The notes: a model not told the origin generated them from the sequence alone. 64,000 nucleotides of DNA from Pseudoxanthomonas beigongshangi (GCF_016820515.1 NZ_JADHDV010000018.1:1-64000); one strand, 5' to 3'; shown: positions 36,665-45,169, counted from the first letter of the stretch. Numbers and translations are program-made.

Positions 36665-37453
36665 TCACATCCACAGCGGAACGAAACGCGCGTAGCGGCG
36701 ATATAGATAGGCGGTCATCGCCAGTCCGACGATCGTCAAACCTGCAACATAAAACAAGGTCGTCGTTTCCAGCGACTCGCCAAGCAGGGGCGCCCTGACT
36801 AGCTCAATCAGGTGATACAGCGGGTTGATTCGCATGAAGACTCCATGCACGGTACCAGGCGGGGCCGCGCTCGCACTCCAGAGAATCGGGGTGAGGATGA
36901 AGCCAAAAATGAAAACGCTGGTCATCAGCTCATGGATGTCGGGGAACCTCGCGCCCAACAGTGCGATGGCAATACCCATCCACATCGCGTTCAGAATCAA
37001 TACGACAAGAGCCGGCAGCGAAATCGCCAGGCCCCACAGTTCCAGTCGCGGGGACACCAAAAGGGCAACGATCAAAACCGGCGCCGCCACGGAGAGGTAA
37101 AAGAGTCCCTTGGCCACCACCCTGAAAACGAAATCCGTCAGTCGTGCGTGTCCATCCAGTATGAAACTGGAGTTCGCGGGCAGGACCAATGATGATTCAG
37201 TGATTATCGTCATCAGAAACCGGAACAGCAGATAGCCCACGCCCAGATGGGGAATGAATTCGAGGGGCGACAGGCCTTGCAGCTTGGCGAAGTAATAGCC
37301 CACTCCAAGGACGTAGATCAGGGGCGGAATCAGCAGCCAGACGAGACCCAATCGCGAACGCCGATATTTGGTCACGATATCCAGCCAGGTGGAATAGGCC
37401 CAGAATTCGGGCTCCCGCAGGCTGCCAAGCACATCCCTGACAAGCGAACTCAA
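36665..37453 (-). CDS. wzm: polysaccharide ABC transporter permease (Wzm)
   Basis: Six-helix permease of the O-polysaccharide exporter, 262 residues. The ABC-2/TagG pattern is clear: YSTWLDIVTKYRRSRLG near the start (amphipathic gate helix), six hydrophobic segments and a C-terminal RINPLYHLIELVRAPLLG block. The start is TTG and overlaps the stop of the metB-like gene (TTGA), which couples this transporter to the housekeeping gene next to it. wzt follows 8 bases downstream. Confidence 0.93.
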   Translation of the reverse strand: MSSLVRDVLGSLREPEFWAYSTWLDIVTKYRRSRLGLVWLLIPPLIYVLGVGYYFAKLQGLSPLEFIPHLGVGYLLFRFLMTIITESSLVLPANSSFILDGHARLTDFVFRVVAKGLFYLSVAAPVLIVALLVSPRLELWGLAISLPALVVLILNAMWMGIAIALLGARFPDIHELMTSVFIFGFILTPILWSASAAPPGTVHGVFMRINPLYHLIELVRAPLLGESLETTTLFYVAGLTIVGLAMTAYLYRRYARFVPLWM

Positions 37454-38628
37454 AGTCCCACCTCCAGGCTGTTCCTCAGGTCATCAACGGCCTCGATCCC
37501 GACACTCAACCGGACAAGTCCATCCGAGATGCCCAGCGTATTCCGACGATCTGGAGGAATCGAAGCATGTGTCATCACTGCCGGATGGTTGACGAGACTT
37601 TCGACGCCACCAAGCGATTCGGCCAAGGTAAACAAGCCACTGTTCTCACACAGTCTGCGCGCGGCCTCGAAACCGCCTTTCATCACGATGGAAATGATTC
37701 CGCCGTAGCCCTGCATTTGGCGCGAGGCAAGACCGTGATGCGGATGGTCCTTGAGACCAGGATAGATGACCCGTTCAATCGCAACCTGGCCTTGCAGCCA
37801 TTCGGCCAGCGCCATGGCATTCTCGCAATGCGCCTTCATGCGCAGATGCAGGGTCTTCAGGCCACGCAGTGCCAGGAAGCTGTCGAACGGTCCCTGTACC
37901 GCGCCGATGGAGTTCTGCAGGAACGCCATCTGCTCGGCGAGCGCGTTGTCGTCTCCAACCACGGCGATGCCACCGACCATGTCCGAGTGGCCATTGAGAT
38001 ACTTGGTGGCAGAATGCATGACGATGTGCGCGCCGAGTTGCAACGGACGTTGCAGGATCGGCGAGGCGAAGGTGTTGTCCACGACCACGATCAGGCCGTG
38101 CTTGCGGGCGGCCTCGGCGATCGCCTGGATGTCGACGATCTTGAGCATCGGGTTGGTCGGGGTTTCGATCCAGACCATCCGGGTGTTCGGGCGAACCGCC
38201 GCTTCGAACGCGGCGGGATCAGTCAGGTCGACGAAACTGAATTCCAGTCCTGCGCTGCGCTTGCGCACGCGCTCGAACAACCGATAGCTGCCGCCATAGA
38301 TATCGTCCATGGCGATCACATGGCTGCCGCTGTCCAACAGTTCCAGCACCGTGGAGGTGGCGGCCATGCCGGAGGCGAAAGCGAAACCGCGGGTACCGCC
38401 TTCAAGCGCGGCCACGCAGCGCTCGTAAGCGAACCGGGTGGGATTGTGGGTCCGTGAGTACTCGAAGCCCTGGTGCACGCCCGGGCTGGCCTGGGCGTAG
38501 GTCGAGGTGGCGTAGATCGGGGGCATGACCGCCCCGGTGCTCGGATCGGGAGCCTGTCCGCCATGGATGGCCAGCGTGCCGAGGGCGTAGGAGGCTTCTC
38601 CCCCGCCATTGGGCTTGGAGTCCGACAT
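37450..38628 (-). CDS. metB: cystathionine gamma-synthase/gamma-lyase, PLP enzyme
   Basis: Cys/Met-metabolism PLP enzyme of 392 residues. The PLP lysine is at about 209 in SATKYLNGHSD, with YSRTHNPTR and the DNTFASP block. Whether it makes cystathionine (MetB) or splits it (gamma-lyase) is not settled by sequence alone. The cystathionine beta-synthase gene directly upstream favours a reverse transsulfuration pair, so a gamma-lyase activity is likely. MetB is the name used for this gene at the Xanthomonas LPS locus edge. Good ribosome site (AAAGGAAC). wzm overlaps its end. Confidence 0.9.
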   Translation of the reverse strand: MSDSKPNGGGEASYALGTLAIHGGQAPDPSTGAVMPPIYATSTYAQASPGVHQGFEYSRTHNPTRFAYERCVAALEGGTRGFAFASGMAATSTVLELLDSGSHVIAMDDIYGGSYRLFERVRKRSAGLEFSFVDLTDPAAFEAAVRPNTRMVWIETPTNPMLKIVDIQAIAEAARKHGLIVVVDNTFASPILQRPLQLGAHIVMHSATKYLNGHSDMVGGIAVVGDDNALAEQMAFLQNSIGAVQGPFDSFLALRGLKTLHLRMKAHCENAMALAEWLQGQVAIERVIYPGLKDHPHHGLASRQMQGYGGIISIVMKGGFEAARRLCENSGLFTLAESLGGVESLVNHPAVMTHASIPPDRRNTLGISDGLVRLSVGIEAVDDLRNSLEVGL

Positions 38629-38714
38629 AGTTGTTCCTTTCAAACCGACCGCGAATTCTAGCAGTCGCGGCTTAACGTACCGTCCTTTTCACGCGGTTCC
38701 GGGACCCCGGGCGG

Positions 38715-40085
38715 TTACTGCGCCCGGCGCCTCAGGTAGTTCAGCAAATCGATCCGGGTAATCAGGCCCAGGAAGGCGTCGCCATCGGTGATGATGGCGA
38801 CCTGGCCGCGGTCGAACACCGGCAGCAGGGCCTCGATGGGGGAACGGACGTCCAGGCGATCCAGCTTGCTGACCATGGCGGTGGACACAGGGTCGCGGAA
38901 CCGGGCCTCGTCGCCGTAGACGTGCAGCAGCACGTCGCTTTCATCGACGATGCCCACCAGTTTGTCGCCTTCCATGACCGGCAGCTGGGACACGTCATAC
39001 AGCTTCATCCGCTGGTAGGCGGTGGTGAGCAGGTCGGTGGGGCTGACCACCACGGTGTCCCGCTGGCTGTAGGGGCGCAGGATCAGGTCGCGCAGGTCGC
39101 CGTACTGGGGGCGTTCGATGAAGCCGTTGTCCAGCATCCAGTAGTCGTTGTACATCTTGGACAGGTACTTGTTGCCGGTGTCCGGCACCAGCACCACGAC
39201 GCGCTTGGGCGTGGTCTGCTCGCGGCAGTATTTCAGGGCCGCGGCCAGCAGGGTGCCGGTGGAGGAGCCGCCGAGGATGCCCTCCTTCGCCAGCAGCTCG
39301 CGCGCGGTCAGGAAGCTCTCCTTATCGCTGATCGAATAGGCCTTCTTCACCCGGCTGAAATCGGAAATCTGCGGCAGGAAATCCTCGCCGATGCCTTCCA
39401 CCAGCCAGGTACCGGACTTCTCGCTGAGGGTGCCTTCGTTGATGTACTGGGTCAGGATGGAACCGACCGGGTCGGCCAGCACCATCTCCACGCCCGGGGC
39501 ATCCTTGGCGAACGCGCGCGACAGGCCGGTCATGGTGCCGGAACTGCCGCAGCCGAACACGAGCGCGTCCAGCTTCCCGTCCATCTGGGCCAGGATTTCC
39601 GGGCCGGTGCCGAATTCGTGCGCGGCCGGATTGTCGGGATTGCCGAACTGGTTGATGAAGTAGGCGCCCGGCGTCTCGCTGGCGATACGGGCGGCCAGGT
39701 CCTGGTAGTACTCCGGATGGCCCTTGGCCACGTCCGAGCGGGTCAGCACGACTTCCGCGCCCATCGCCTTGAGATTGAAGATTTTTTCCCGGCTCATCTT
39801 GTCCGGAACGACGAGGATCAGCTTGTAGCCCTTCTGCTGGGCGACCAGCGCCAGGCCGATGCCGGTGTTGCCGGCGGTGCCTTCGACCAGGGTGGCGCCG
39901 GGCTTCAGATCGCCGCGCTTTTCGGCGGCCTCGATCATCGAAAGGCCGATGCGATCCTTGATGGACCCGCCGGGGTTGGCGCTTTCCAGCTTGAGGAACA
40001 GCTCGCAGACGCCGGTGTCCAGGCGCTGGGCCTTGATCATCGGCGTGTTGCCGATCAGCTGGAGAACGGAAGATTGAATCGCCAT
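38715..40085 (-). CDS. cystathionine beta-synthase
   Basis: PLP enzyme that condenses serine and homocysteine to cystathionine. The PLP lysine (about 43) is in ANPGGSIKDR, and the phosphate loop reads EGTAGNTG. GCGSSGTMTGLSRAF and GGSSTGTLLAA are further conserved blocks. Residues 335-456 form a CBS pair, which in related enzymes responds to adenosyl ligands. At 456 residues it matches the bacterial CBS-domain-bearing class, unlike CysK. Together with the metB-like neighbour it supports reverse transsulfuration. Confidence 0.94.
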   Translation of the reverse strand: MAIQSSVLQLIGNTPMIKAQRLDTGVCELFLKLESANPGGSIKDRIGLSMIEAAEKRGDLKPGATLVEGTAGNTGIGLALVAQQKGYKLILVVPDKMSREKIFNLKAMGAEVVLTRSDVAKGHPEYYQDLAARIASETPGAYFINQFGNPDNPAAHEFGTGPEILAQMDGKLDALVFGCGSSGTMTGLSRAFAKDAPGVEMVLADPVGSILTQYINEGTLSEKSGTWLVEGIGEDFLPQISDFSRVKKAYSISDKESFLTARELLAKEGILGGSSTGTLLAAALKYCREQTTPKRVVVLVPDTGNKYLSKMYNDYWMLDNGFIERPQYGDLRDLILRPYSQRDTVVVSPTDLLTTAYQRMKLYDVSQLPVMEGDKLVGIVDESDVLLHVYGDEARFRDPVSTAMVSKLDRLDVRSPIEALLPVFDRGQVAIITDGDAFLGLITRIDLLNYLRRRAQ

Positions 40086-40139
40086 TGCGGACTCGCGCTC
40101 ACGGATCGTGATGGAGCCCGGATTATCGCATCGAGTGAC

Positions 40140-40179
40140 GCGGGCGGCGACGGCCGACGAGGAGGCCGCCGCCGCCCGC
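40140..40179. repeat. long inverted repeat upstream of cystathionine beta-synthase
   Basis: Arms GCGGGCGGCGACGGCC and GGCCGCCGCCGCCCGC pair over 16 positions with one mismatch around an 8-base loop, between the ydcH-like stop and the CBS start. There is no T-tract, so it is a weak terminator candidate at best. Confidence 0.6.
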
Positions 40180-40200
40180 GACGATGGAGCGGGTCGTGGG

Positions 40201-40419
40201 TCAGTGCGGCTTCGCGTCGTAGATGCGGATCAGCCGTTCCTTGGTCGCGAGCTTCTCGCGCTTCATCTGTCCCAGCAGATTGTCGTCGATGGGCAGCACG
40301 CCCAGCTCGGCATCGGTGACCTTCTTGTCCAGTTCGCGATGGCGCTGGTACAGCTGCTTGAATTCCGGGTCGGCCTTGATCAGTGCGTCGATTTCAGTCT
40401 GCGGTTGACCTTCGAACAT
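40201..40419 (-). CDS. DUF465 (YdcH-like) small protein
   Basis: A 72-residue helical protein of the YdcH/DUF465 family. The family pattern is visible in FKQLYQRHRELDKKVTDAE and the conserved LKREKLATKERL-like segment (QMKREKLATKERLIRIYD). The role is unknown; it is often co-expressed with stress genes in other bacteria. A strong ribosome site (GAAGGAGGTACTCCC) precedes the ATG. An intrinsic terminator ends only about 20 bases before the start, so it needs readthrough or a hidden promoter. Confidence 0.88.
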   Translation of the reverse strand: MFEGQPQTEIDALIKADPEFKQLYQRHRELDKKVTDAELGVLPIDDNLLGQMKREKLATKERLIRIYDAKPH

Positions 40420-40433
40420 GGGGAGTACCTCCT

Positions 40434-40586
40434 TCAGCGGAAAAACGAACGCCCCGGCCTGGGCAGGCTCGGGGCGTTGGCTTGGGAGCGGAACGTCGAA
40501 GCGGGATGGCGGGCGCCTCCACCGGGAACACCCGCACGGACCTGGCCGTCGGGGGCGTTCTCCTCTGGGGCTTTGAACAACGTCAT
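40434..40586 (-). CDS. possible 50-residue leader peptide before the DUF465 gene
   Basis: An ATG with GGAGAG eight bases upstream opens a 50-codon frame (MTLFKAPEENAPDGQVRAGV and a basic, Pro/Ser-rich end). Its last codons overlap the terminator hairpin and the stop is 14 bases before the DUF465 start. No homologue is known to me; the overlap with the hairpin is what makes it interesting. It may be a chance frame. Confidence 0.25.
   Translation of the reverse strand: MTLFKAPEENAPDGQVRAGVPGGGARHPASTFRSQANAPSLPRPGRSFFR
40441..40478 (-). terminator. intrinsic terminator just before the DUF465 gene
   Basis: On the minus strand AACGCCCCG / CGGGGCGTT pairs over 9 bases, extended by GCCT/AGGC past one bulge, and is followed by CGTTTTTCC. 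It ends about 20 bases before the DUF465 start codon. Confidence 0.75.
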
Positions 40587-40775
40587 CGGCTCGACTCTCC
40601 GGTGAGCCAAGCGACGGGGGTCGCTTGGGTATATGACCCTACTCCTCGTCCCCGGACCCGACAAGCCCCTTCACAAGTCCTTGATCCGACAAGGCAAGAA
40701 CGGCAAACGAGGCGTTCAGACTGTTCGTCCGGAACGCCCCGTTTTTCGTGCAGGTCTTTGTTTTTAAAAACAAAA

Positions 40776-41666
40776 CTACTGCGTGACCACGATCTCCGCC
40801 GCCTTGCTGCTGGAACCATTGCCCTTGCCGGCGGCCTGGATCCGCCCCTTGGACACGCCCGCCGCGACCAGGGCATCGCGCAAGGCGTCGGCGCGGCGCT
40901 GGCCGGGGGTCTGCTTGTCGCCGAAACCCTCGATCCGGGCCTTGGCCTTGGGACTGGCCTGCAGGTAGGCGGCCAACGCGGACGCGCTGGATTGGCCCGC
41001 CTCCGACAGCTTGGCCGAGCCGCCGGCGAACGCGCTCGCCGGCAGGGTGAAGACTTCGCCGCGCGCCTCGAACTTCGAAGCCGGCAGCTTGGTCCCGGAC
41101 ACCAGTTCGGCCTCCTCGCGGGCCAGCCGCGCTTCCTTCTGCCGGGCGGCACTGAGCTTGGCGCTCTGCTGCCCGGCCACGCTGGTCAGCGCCAGCTCGG
41201 CGTCCTGGCGGGCCAGGGTTTCGGCTTCGGCGGCCTGGCGCAGGCGCTCGGCTTCCTCGGCCTGGATCTGCGCCTGGATGCGCATCCGCTCGACTTCCTG
41301 CCGGGCGCGTTCGGCCTCGCGCCGGCTGGCTTCCACCAGCAGCTCGCTGCGGGTGCGATCGAGGCGTCCGACTTCGCGCTGCGCGGCCTGGGTGCGGGTG
41401 GCGATCTCGGCGATTTCCACCCGCCGCTCGGCGACGTACTGGGCCCGCTCGCGGACACTGCGCCGCGCTTCGGCCAGTTCACTGATGGCCTGCTGGGCCT
41501 GCAGGCGTTCGAAGGCCGCCAATTCAGCGTATTCGGGATTGGCGCGCAATGCCGCCAGGCGCTGGCCGAGTTGGATGACGACGGGATTGTCCCCTGCCAG
41601 CAATGCGCCGGCCGGCAGCGACAGCAGCAGGACCAGCAGGCCCGCGCGACCGAGATTGCGGTTCAT
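40776..41666 (-). CDS. OmpA-family protein with long helical N-terminal region
   Basis: A 296-residue exported protein. A signal peptide (LLVLLLSLPAGALLAG) is followed by a long Ala/Glu/Arg-rich coiled-coil (residues 40-190, many heptads such as RREAERARQEVERMR). A C-terminal OmpA-like peptidoglycan-binding domain (about 195-296) contains KARIEGFGDKQTPGQRRADALR. Proteins of this build tie the outer membrane or periplasmic structures to the cell wall. Its ATG overlaps the stop of the preceding DUF4398 gene (ATGA), so they form one operon. Confidence 0.86.
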   Translation of the reverse strand: MNRNLGRAGLLVLLLSLPAGALLAGDNPVVIQLGQRLAALRANPEYAELAAFERLQAQQAISELAEARRSVRERAQYVAERRVEIAEIATRTQAAQREVGRLDRTRSELLVEASRREAERARQEVERMRIQAQIQAEEAERLRQAAEAETLARQDAELALTSVAGQQSAKLSAARQKEARLAREEAELVSGTKLPASKFEARGEVFTLPASAFAGGSAKLSEAGQSSASALAAYLQASPKAKARIEGFGDKQTPGQRRADALRDALVAAGVSKGRIQAAGKGNGSSSKAAEIVVTQ

Positions 41667-42058
41667 TGGCCGCCCTCCATGCCGAGCTTGCGCTGGAGAT
41701 CCGCGATTTCGGCGCGTCGCTGCTGCAGGTCGGCGTTCGCCACCGCCTCCAGGCTCAGCGCGCGCGCCACGTCGGCATCGGCCGCCGCACGGATGGCCAG
41801 GTCCAGGGCCACCTTCTTGTCGCGGCTGCTCTGCGCGGCCTGGGCCTGGGCGAGCAACTGGCGCGCGATGGCCATGCGGTCCGGGGCGTACTGATCGGCG
41901 TCGGCCTGATCCGCGCGCTCCACGGCCTGGCGCGCCGTTTCCAGTTCCGGCGTGGTCGCGGTCTGGGCCCGGATCGGGAATGCCGACCCGCCGGCGACCG
42001 TGAGTGCGGCCACCATCACATACAGGGGCAAGCGGATTTGTGCGAAGCTACGAATCAT
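41663..42058 (-). CDS. DUF4398 domain-containing protein
   Basis: A 131-residue exported helical protein. The signal peptide has a hydrophobic core VMVAALTVAGGSA, and the DUF4398 helices include ELETARQAVERADQADADQYAP. DUF4398 commonly precedes or is fused to OmpA domains, exactly as in this pair, so the two probably work together in the envelope. The start MIRSFAQIR is close to the divergent pilU promoter. Confidence 0.85.
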   Translation of the reverse strand: MIRSFAQIRLPLYVMVAALTVAGGSAFPIRAQTATTPELETARQAVERADQADADQYAPDRMAIARQLLAQAQAAQSSRDKKVALDLAIRAAADADVARALSLEAVANADLQQRRAEIADLQRKLGMEGGQ

Positions 42059-42154
42059 CTGGGTGCCGTGACGTATCAGGGGATCGCGCGGCCATTGTCG
42101 GAAGCCTGCGCCCCCGTTGCAACGGTGGGCCGCCACAAATGGGGATGCTCGCAC

Positions 42155-43300
42155 ATGGACATCGGCTATTTCCTGAAGCTGATGACCGAGAAAAACGCCT
42201 CGGACATGTTCCTGACCACCGGGGCGCCGGTCTATATCAAGATTGAGGGAAAGCTTTATCCGCTGGGCAATACCGGCCTGCCGCCCGGCATGGTCAAGAA
42301 GATTGCCTACTCGCTGATGGACGAGGGCCAGGTGCCCGTGTTCGAGCGCGAGCTGGAACTGAACATGGCCATCGCCCTGCAGGATGCGGGGCGTTTCCGC
42401 GTCAACGTGTTCAAGCAGCGCGGCGAGGTCGGCATGGTGATCCGCGCCATCCGCAGCGTGATCCCGTCCATCGAGGACCTGCACCTGCCGCCGGTGCTCA
42501 AGGACATCATCATGACCCCGCGCGGGCTGGTCCTGATCGTGGGTTCCACCGGCTCGGGCAAATCGACCACGCTGGCGTCGATGATCGACCACCGCAACAG
42601 CAACACCACCGGGCACATCCTCACCATCGAGGATCCCATCGAGTACCTGCACAAGCACAAGCAATCGATCGTCAACCAGCGCGAGGTCGGCCTGGATACC
42701 CATGCCTTCCACAATGCGCTGAAGAACGCGATGCGCGAGGCGCCGGACGTGATCCTCATCGGCGAGATCCTCGACGCCACCACCATGGAGGCGGCCATCG
42801 CCTTCGCCGAAACCGGTCACCTGTGCCTGGCGACCCTGCACTCCAACAACGCCGACCAGACCATCGAGCGCATCCTCAATTTCTTCCCGGAGAGCGCGCA
42901 CAAGAACGTGCTGATGAACCTGGCGCTGAACCTGCGCGCGGTGGTGTCGCAACGCCTGGTCAAGGGCGTGGACGGGCGCCGCCTGCCGGCCGCGGAAGTG
43001 CTGATCAACACGCCGATGATCCGCGACCTGCTGCGCCGCGGCCAGGTCCACGAGATCAAGCAGGCGATGGAGGAATCGCTGGAGGAAGGCATGGAGACCT
43101 TCGACCAGTGCCTGTTCCGTATGGCGAAGGACGGCGAGATCGAGCAGGAGGAGGCGCTGCGCGCCGCGGATTCGCGCGATGGCCTGGCGTTGAAGTTCCG
43201 CCTCTCGGAGGGTAGCCAGGGCGAGCACGATCCCTACGCGGACTACGAGAATTCCAATCCGGGCACCTCGTCCCCGCGCATCACCCACGGCTTCGGCTGA
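42155..43300 (+). CDS. pilU: type IV pilus retraction ATPase PilU
   Basis: Hexameric secretion-type ATPase that helps PilT retract type IV pili for twitching. Walker A (GSTGSGKST, about residues 130-138), the Asp box TIEDPIEYLHKHKQS and the His box LATLHSNNADQTIERI identify the PilT/PilU class; the C-terminal extension (EEGMETFDQCLF) is of PilU type. It is 381 residues. The Walker B-like motif reads GEILD, with leucine where PilT and PilU relatives usually have arginine. No pilT is adjacent in the window. Confidence 0.93.
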   Translation: MDIGYFLKLMTEKNASDMFLTTGAPVYIKIEGKLYPLGNTGLPPGMVKKIAYSLMDEGQVPVFERELELNMAIALQDAGRFRVNVFKQRGEVGMVIRAIRSVIPSIEDLHLPPVLKDIIMTPRGLVLIVGSTGSGKSTTLASMIDHRNSNTTGHILTIEDPIEYLHKHKQSIVNQREVGLDTHAFHNALKNAMREAPDVILIGEILDATTMEAAIAFAETGHLCLATLHSNNADQTIERILNFFPESAHKNVLMNLALNLRAVVSQRLVKGVDGRRLPAAEVLINTPMIRDLLRRGQVHEIKQAMEESLEEGMETFDQCLFRMAKDGEIEQEEALRAADSRDGLALKFRLSEGSQGEHDPYADYENSNPGTSSPRITHGFG

Positions 43301-43305
43301 CAGAC

Positions 43306-43329
43306 GTAGAGCGGAGCTTGCTCCGCTAC
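43306..43329 (+). repeat. GTAG-headed REP element
   Basis: GTAG followed by the palindrome AGCGGAGC-TT-GCTCCGCT lies between the converging pilU and maiA genes. The same headed palindrome type occurs at 58911-59007 and 61169-61193. Confidence 0.75.
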
Positions 43330-43362
43330 GCTCTGGCTCCACCACACCGATACGCGGCCGCC

Positions 43363-44022
43363 TCAGGGCTGTGCGTCGGGCTGCTTTTCCGGGCGCGCCA
43401 GGTCAAAGGCCGGTAGCGCGAGGCAGGCCTGTTCGATCCTGACCAGCGTCGGGAACGCCTCCATGTCCACGCCGAACCGGCGGGCATTGAAGATCTGCGG
43501 GATCAGGCAGCAATCGGCCATGCCCGGCGTCTGCCCATGGCAATAGGCGCCGGTCGCCGCATCCCCTGACAGCAGCGTCTCCATCGCGGAAAACCCTTCA
43601 AGGATCCAATGCTTGATCCAGTCGTCGCGCTCGGAATGCGGGACATGCCAGGTGTTCTCGAAGTACTGGAGCACGCGCAGGTTGTTGAGCGGATGGATGT
43701 CGCTGGTGACCATCTGCGCGAGCGCGCGCACCCGCGCCCGGTCGCGCGCGGTCATTGGCAGCAGTCGCGGGGACGGCCAGGCCTCGTCGAGGTATTCGAG
43801 GATCGCCAGCGACTGCCGGATCACCCGGGTCCCGTGCAGCAAGGTGGGTACCAGGTGCTGCGGATTCTTGGCGACGTAATCGGGATGATGCTGCTGCCCC
43901 CCTTCGCGGACCAGATGGACCGGAATCGTCTCGTAAGCCAGGCCCTTGAGGTTCAGGCCGATGCGCACGCGGTAGGCCGCGCTGGAACGCCAGTACGAAT
44001 AGAGCTTCAGTTGCTCACCCAT
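43363..44022 (-). CDS. maiA: maleylacetoacetate isomerase (zeta-class GST)
   Basis: Glutathione-dependent cis-trans isomerase of homogentisate breakdown (tyrosine and phenylalanine catabolism). The zeta-class motif is LYSYWRSSAAYRVRIGLNLKG near the start; the C-terminal helical domain ends in QIFNARRFGVDMEAFPTL. The cysteine of some animal enzymes is replaced by Ala, which is common in bacteria. It is 219 residues. It is the partner of the fumarylacetoacetase gene just upstream in the same direction, about 100 bases away. Confidence 0.93.
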   Translation of the reverse strand: MGEQLKLYSYWRSSAAYRVRIGLNLKGLAYETIPVHLVREGGQQHHPDYVAKNPQHLVPTLLHGTRVIRQSLAILEYLDEAWPSPRLLPMTARDRARVRALAQMVTSDIHPLNNLRVLQYFENTWHVPHSERDDWIKHWILEGFSAMETLLSGDAATGAYCHGQTPGMADCCLIPQIFNARRFGVDMEAFPTLVRIEQACLALPAFDLARPEKQPDAQP

Positions 44023-44121
44023 GGCGGAAACTCCGTTCCGTTTTGTTTTGCCTTCCCTGTTGCCGAACGCCCATGAGCCCCCCTACGCGACAGTCTGGTC
44101 CATTTGCGCTCTCCGGCCGGC

Positions 44122-45111
44122 TCAAGGCAAGGACTGGGGCTCGATGCGCTGCTCGATTGCGCCAAAAATGGAATCGCCGTCACTATTCAGCATTTCAATG
44201 CGAACCACGTCACCGAACTTCATGAACGGCGTGCTCGGCTTGCCGTCCCGCAGGGTCTCCACCGTGCGTCGCTCGGCGAAGCAGGACGCGCCCTTGGAGA
44301 CGTCCTCGTTGGCGATCGTGCCCGAACCCACCAGGGTGCCGGCCGAGAGCGGGCGGGTCTTGGCGGCATGGGCAACCAGTTGGGCGAAGTCGAACTGCAT
44401 GTCCACGCCGGCCTCCGGCGCGCCGAACCATTCGCCGTTGATATGGGTCAGCAGCGGGAGGTGCACCTTGTTGCCGCGCCACACGTCACCGAGTTCGTCG
44501 GGCGTGACGAACACCGGCGACAGCGCCGAACGCGGCTTGGACTGCAGGAAGCCGAAGCCCTTGGCCAGTTCCGGCGGAATCAGGTTGCGCAGCGATACAT
44601 CGTTGACCAGGCCGATCAGCTGGATGTGTCCTGCCGCCTGCTCGGGAGTGACGGCCATCGGCACGTCGTCGGTGACCACGAGGATTTCCGCCTCCAGATC
44701 GATGCCGTAGTCCTCGCTGACCACCCGGACCGGATCGCGCGGGCCGTGGAAGCCGGCGCTGGTGGCCTGGTACATCAGCGGGTCGGTGTAGAAGCTTTCC
44801 GGCACTTCGGCGTTGCGGGCACGCCGCACCCGCTCGACATGCGGCAGGTAGGCGCTGCCGTCGACGAATTCGTACGCACGCGGCAGCGGCGCGGCCAGCG
44901 CCTTGTGATCCAGATCGAACACCCCGTCGGCGTCGCCATGGTTGAGTGACTCGGACAGGGCATTGAGGCGCGGCGCGACATTGGACCAGTCTTCCAGCGC
45001 CTGCTGCAGGGTCGCGGCGATGCCGGTCGCGCGCACGGCGCGGGCCAGGTCACGGGACACCACCACCAGCGTGCCGTCGCGGCCGCCTTCCTTCAAAGAA
45101 CCCAGTTTCAT
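44122..45111 (-). CDS. fahA: fumarylacetoacetate hydrolase family protein
   Basis: Final enzyme of the homogentisate pathway, hydrolysing fumarylacetoacetate to fumarate and acetoacetate. The 329-residue length and blocks DYGIDLEAEILVVTDDVP (metal-binding glutamates), GLVNDVSLRNLIPPEL, QSKPRSALSPV and GSGTIANEDVSKG identify the bacterial FAH class. maiA follows. The acetoacetate product could be activated by the CoA-transferase pair at 14.6-16.0 kb; this link is inference. The upstream gap has no clear regulator site. Confidence 0.93.
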   Translation of the reverse strand: MKLGSLKEGGRDGTLVVVSRDLARAVRATGIAATLQQALEDWSNVAPRLNALSESLNHGDADGVFDLDHKALAAPLPRAYEFVDGSAYLPHVERVRRARNAEVPESFYTDPLMYQATSAGFHGPRDPVRVVSEDYGIDLEAEILVVTDDVPMAVTPEQAAGHIQLIGLVNDVSLRNLIPPELAKGFGFLQSKPRSALSPVFVTPDELGDVWRGNKVHLPLLTHINGEWFGAPEAGVDMQFDFAQLVAHAAKTRPLSAGTLVGSGTIANEDVSKGASCFAERRTVETLRDGKPSTPFMKFGDVVRIEMLNSDGDSIFGAIEQRIEPQSLP

Positions 45112-45169
45112 CGCTCTGCGGACCTCTGCTGATTATGGTTTCAATTGTAACTACCCGCGCGCCACGCTG

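Larger units (their letters stand above)
40420..40775. other. 356-base gap without a confident gene: terminators, hairpins and a possible leader ORF
   Basis: Between the OmpA-like gene and the DUF465 gene I see a perfect 18-base AT palindrome (TTTGTTTTTAAAAACAAA, just after the OmpA-like stop), an imperfect plus-strand hairpin with GTTTTTCG after it (about 40709-40745), a perfect 9-base hairpin CCAAGCGAC/GTCGCTTGG at 40607-40628 and a minus-strand terminator at 40441-40478. A structured leader or small RNA is possible. No known riboswitch family fits. Confidence 0.5.

Noticed and set aside
40086-40200. SAM or SAH riboswitch before cystathionine beta-synthase
   Set aside because: The region is dominated by a GC-rich inverted repeat and does not show the conserved cores of either class.
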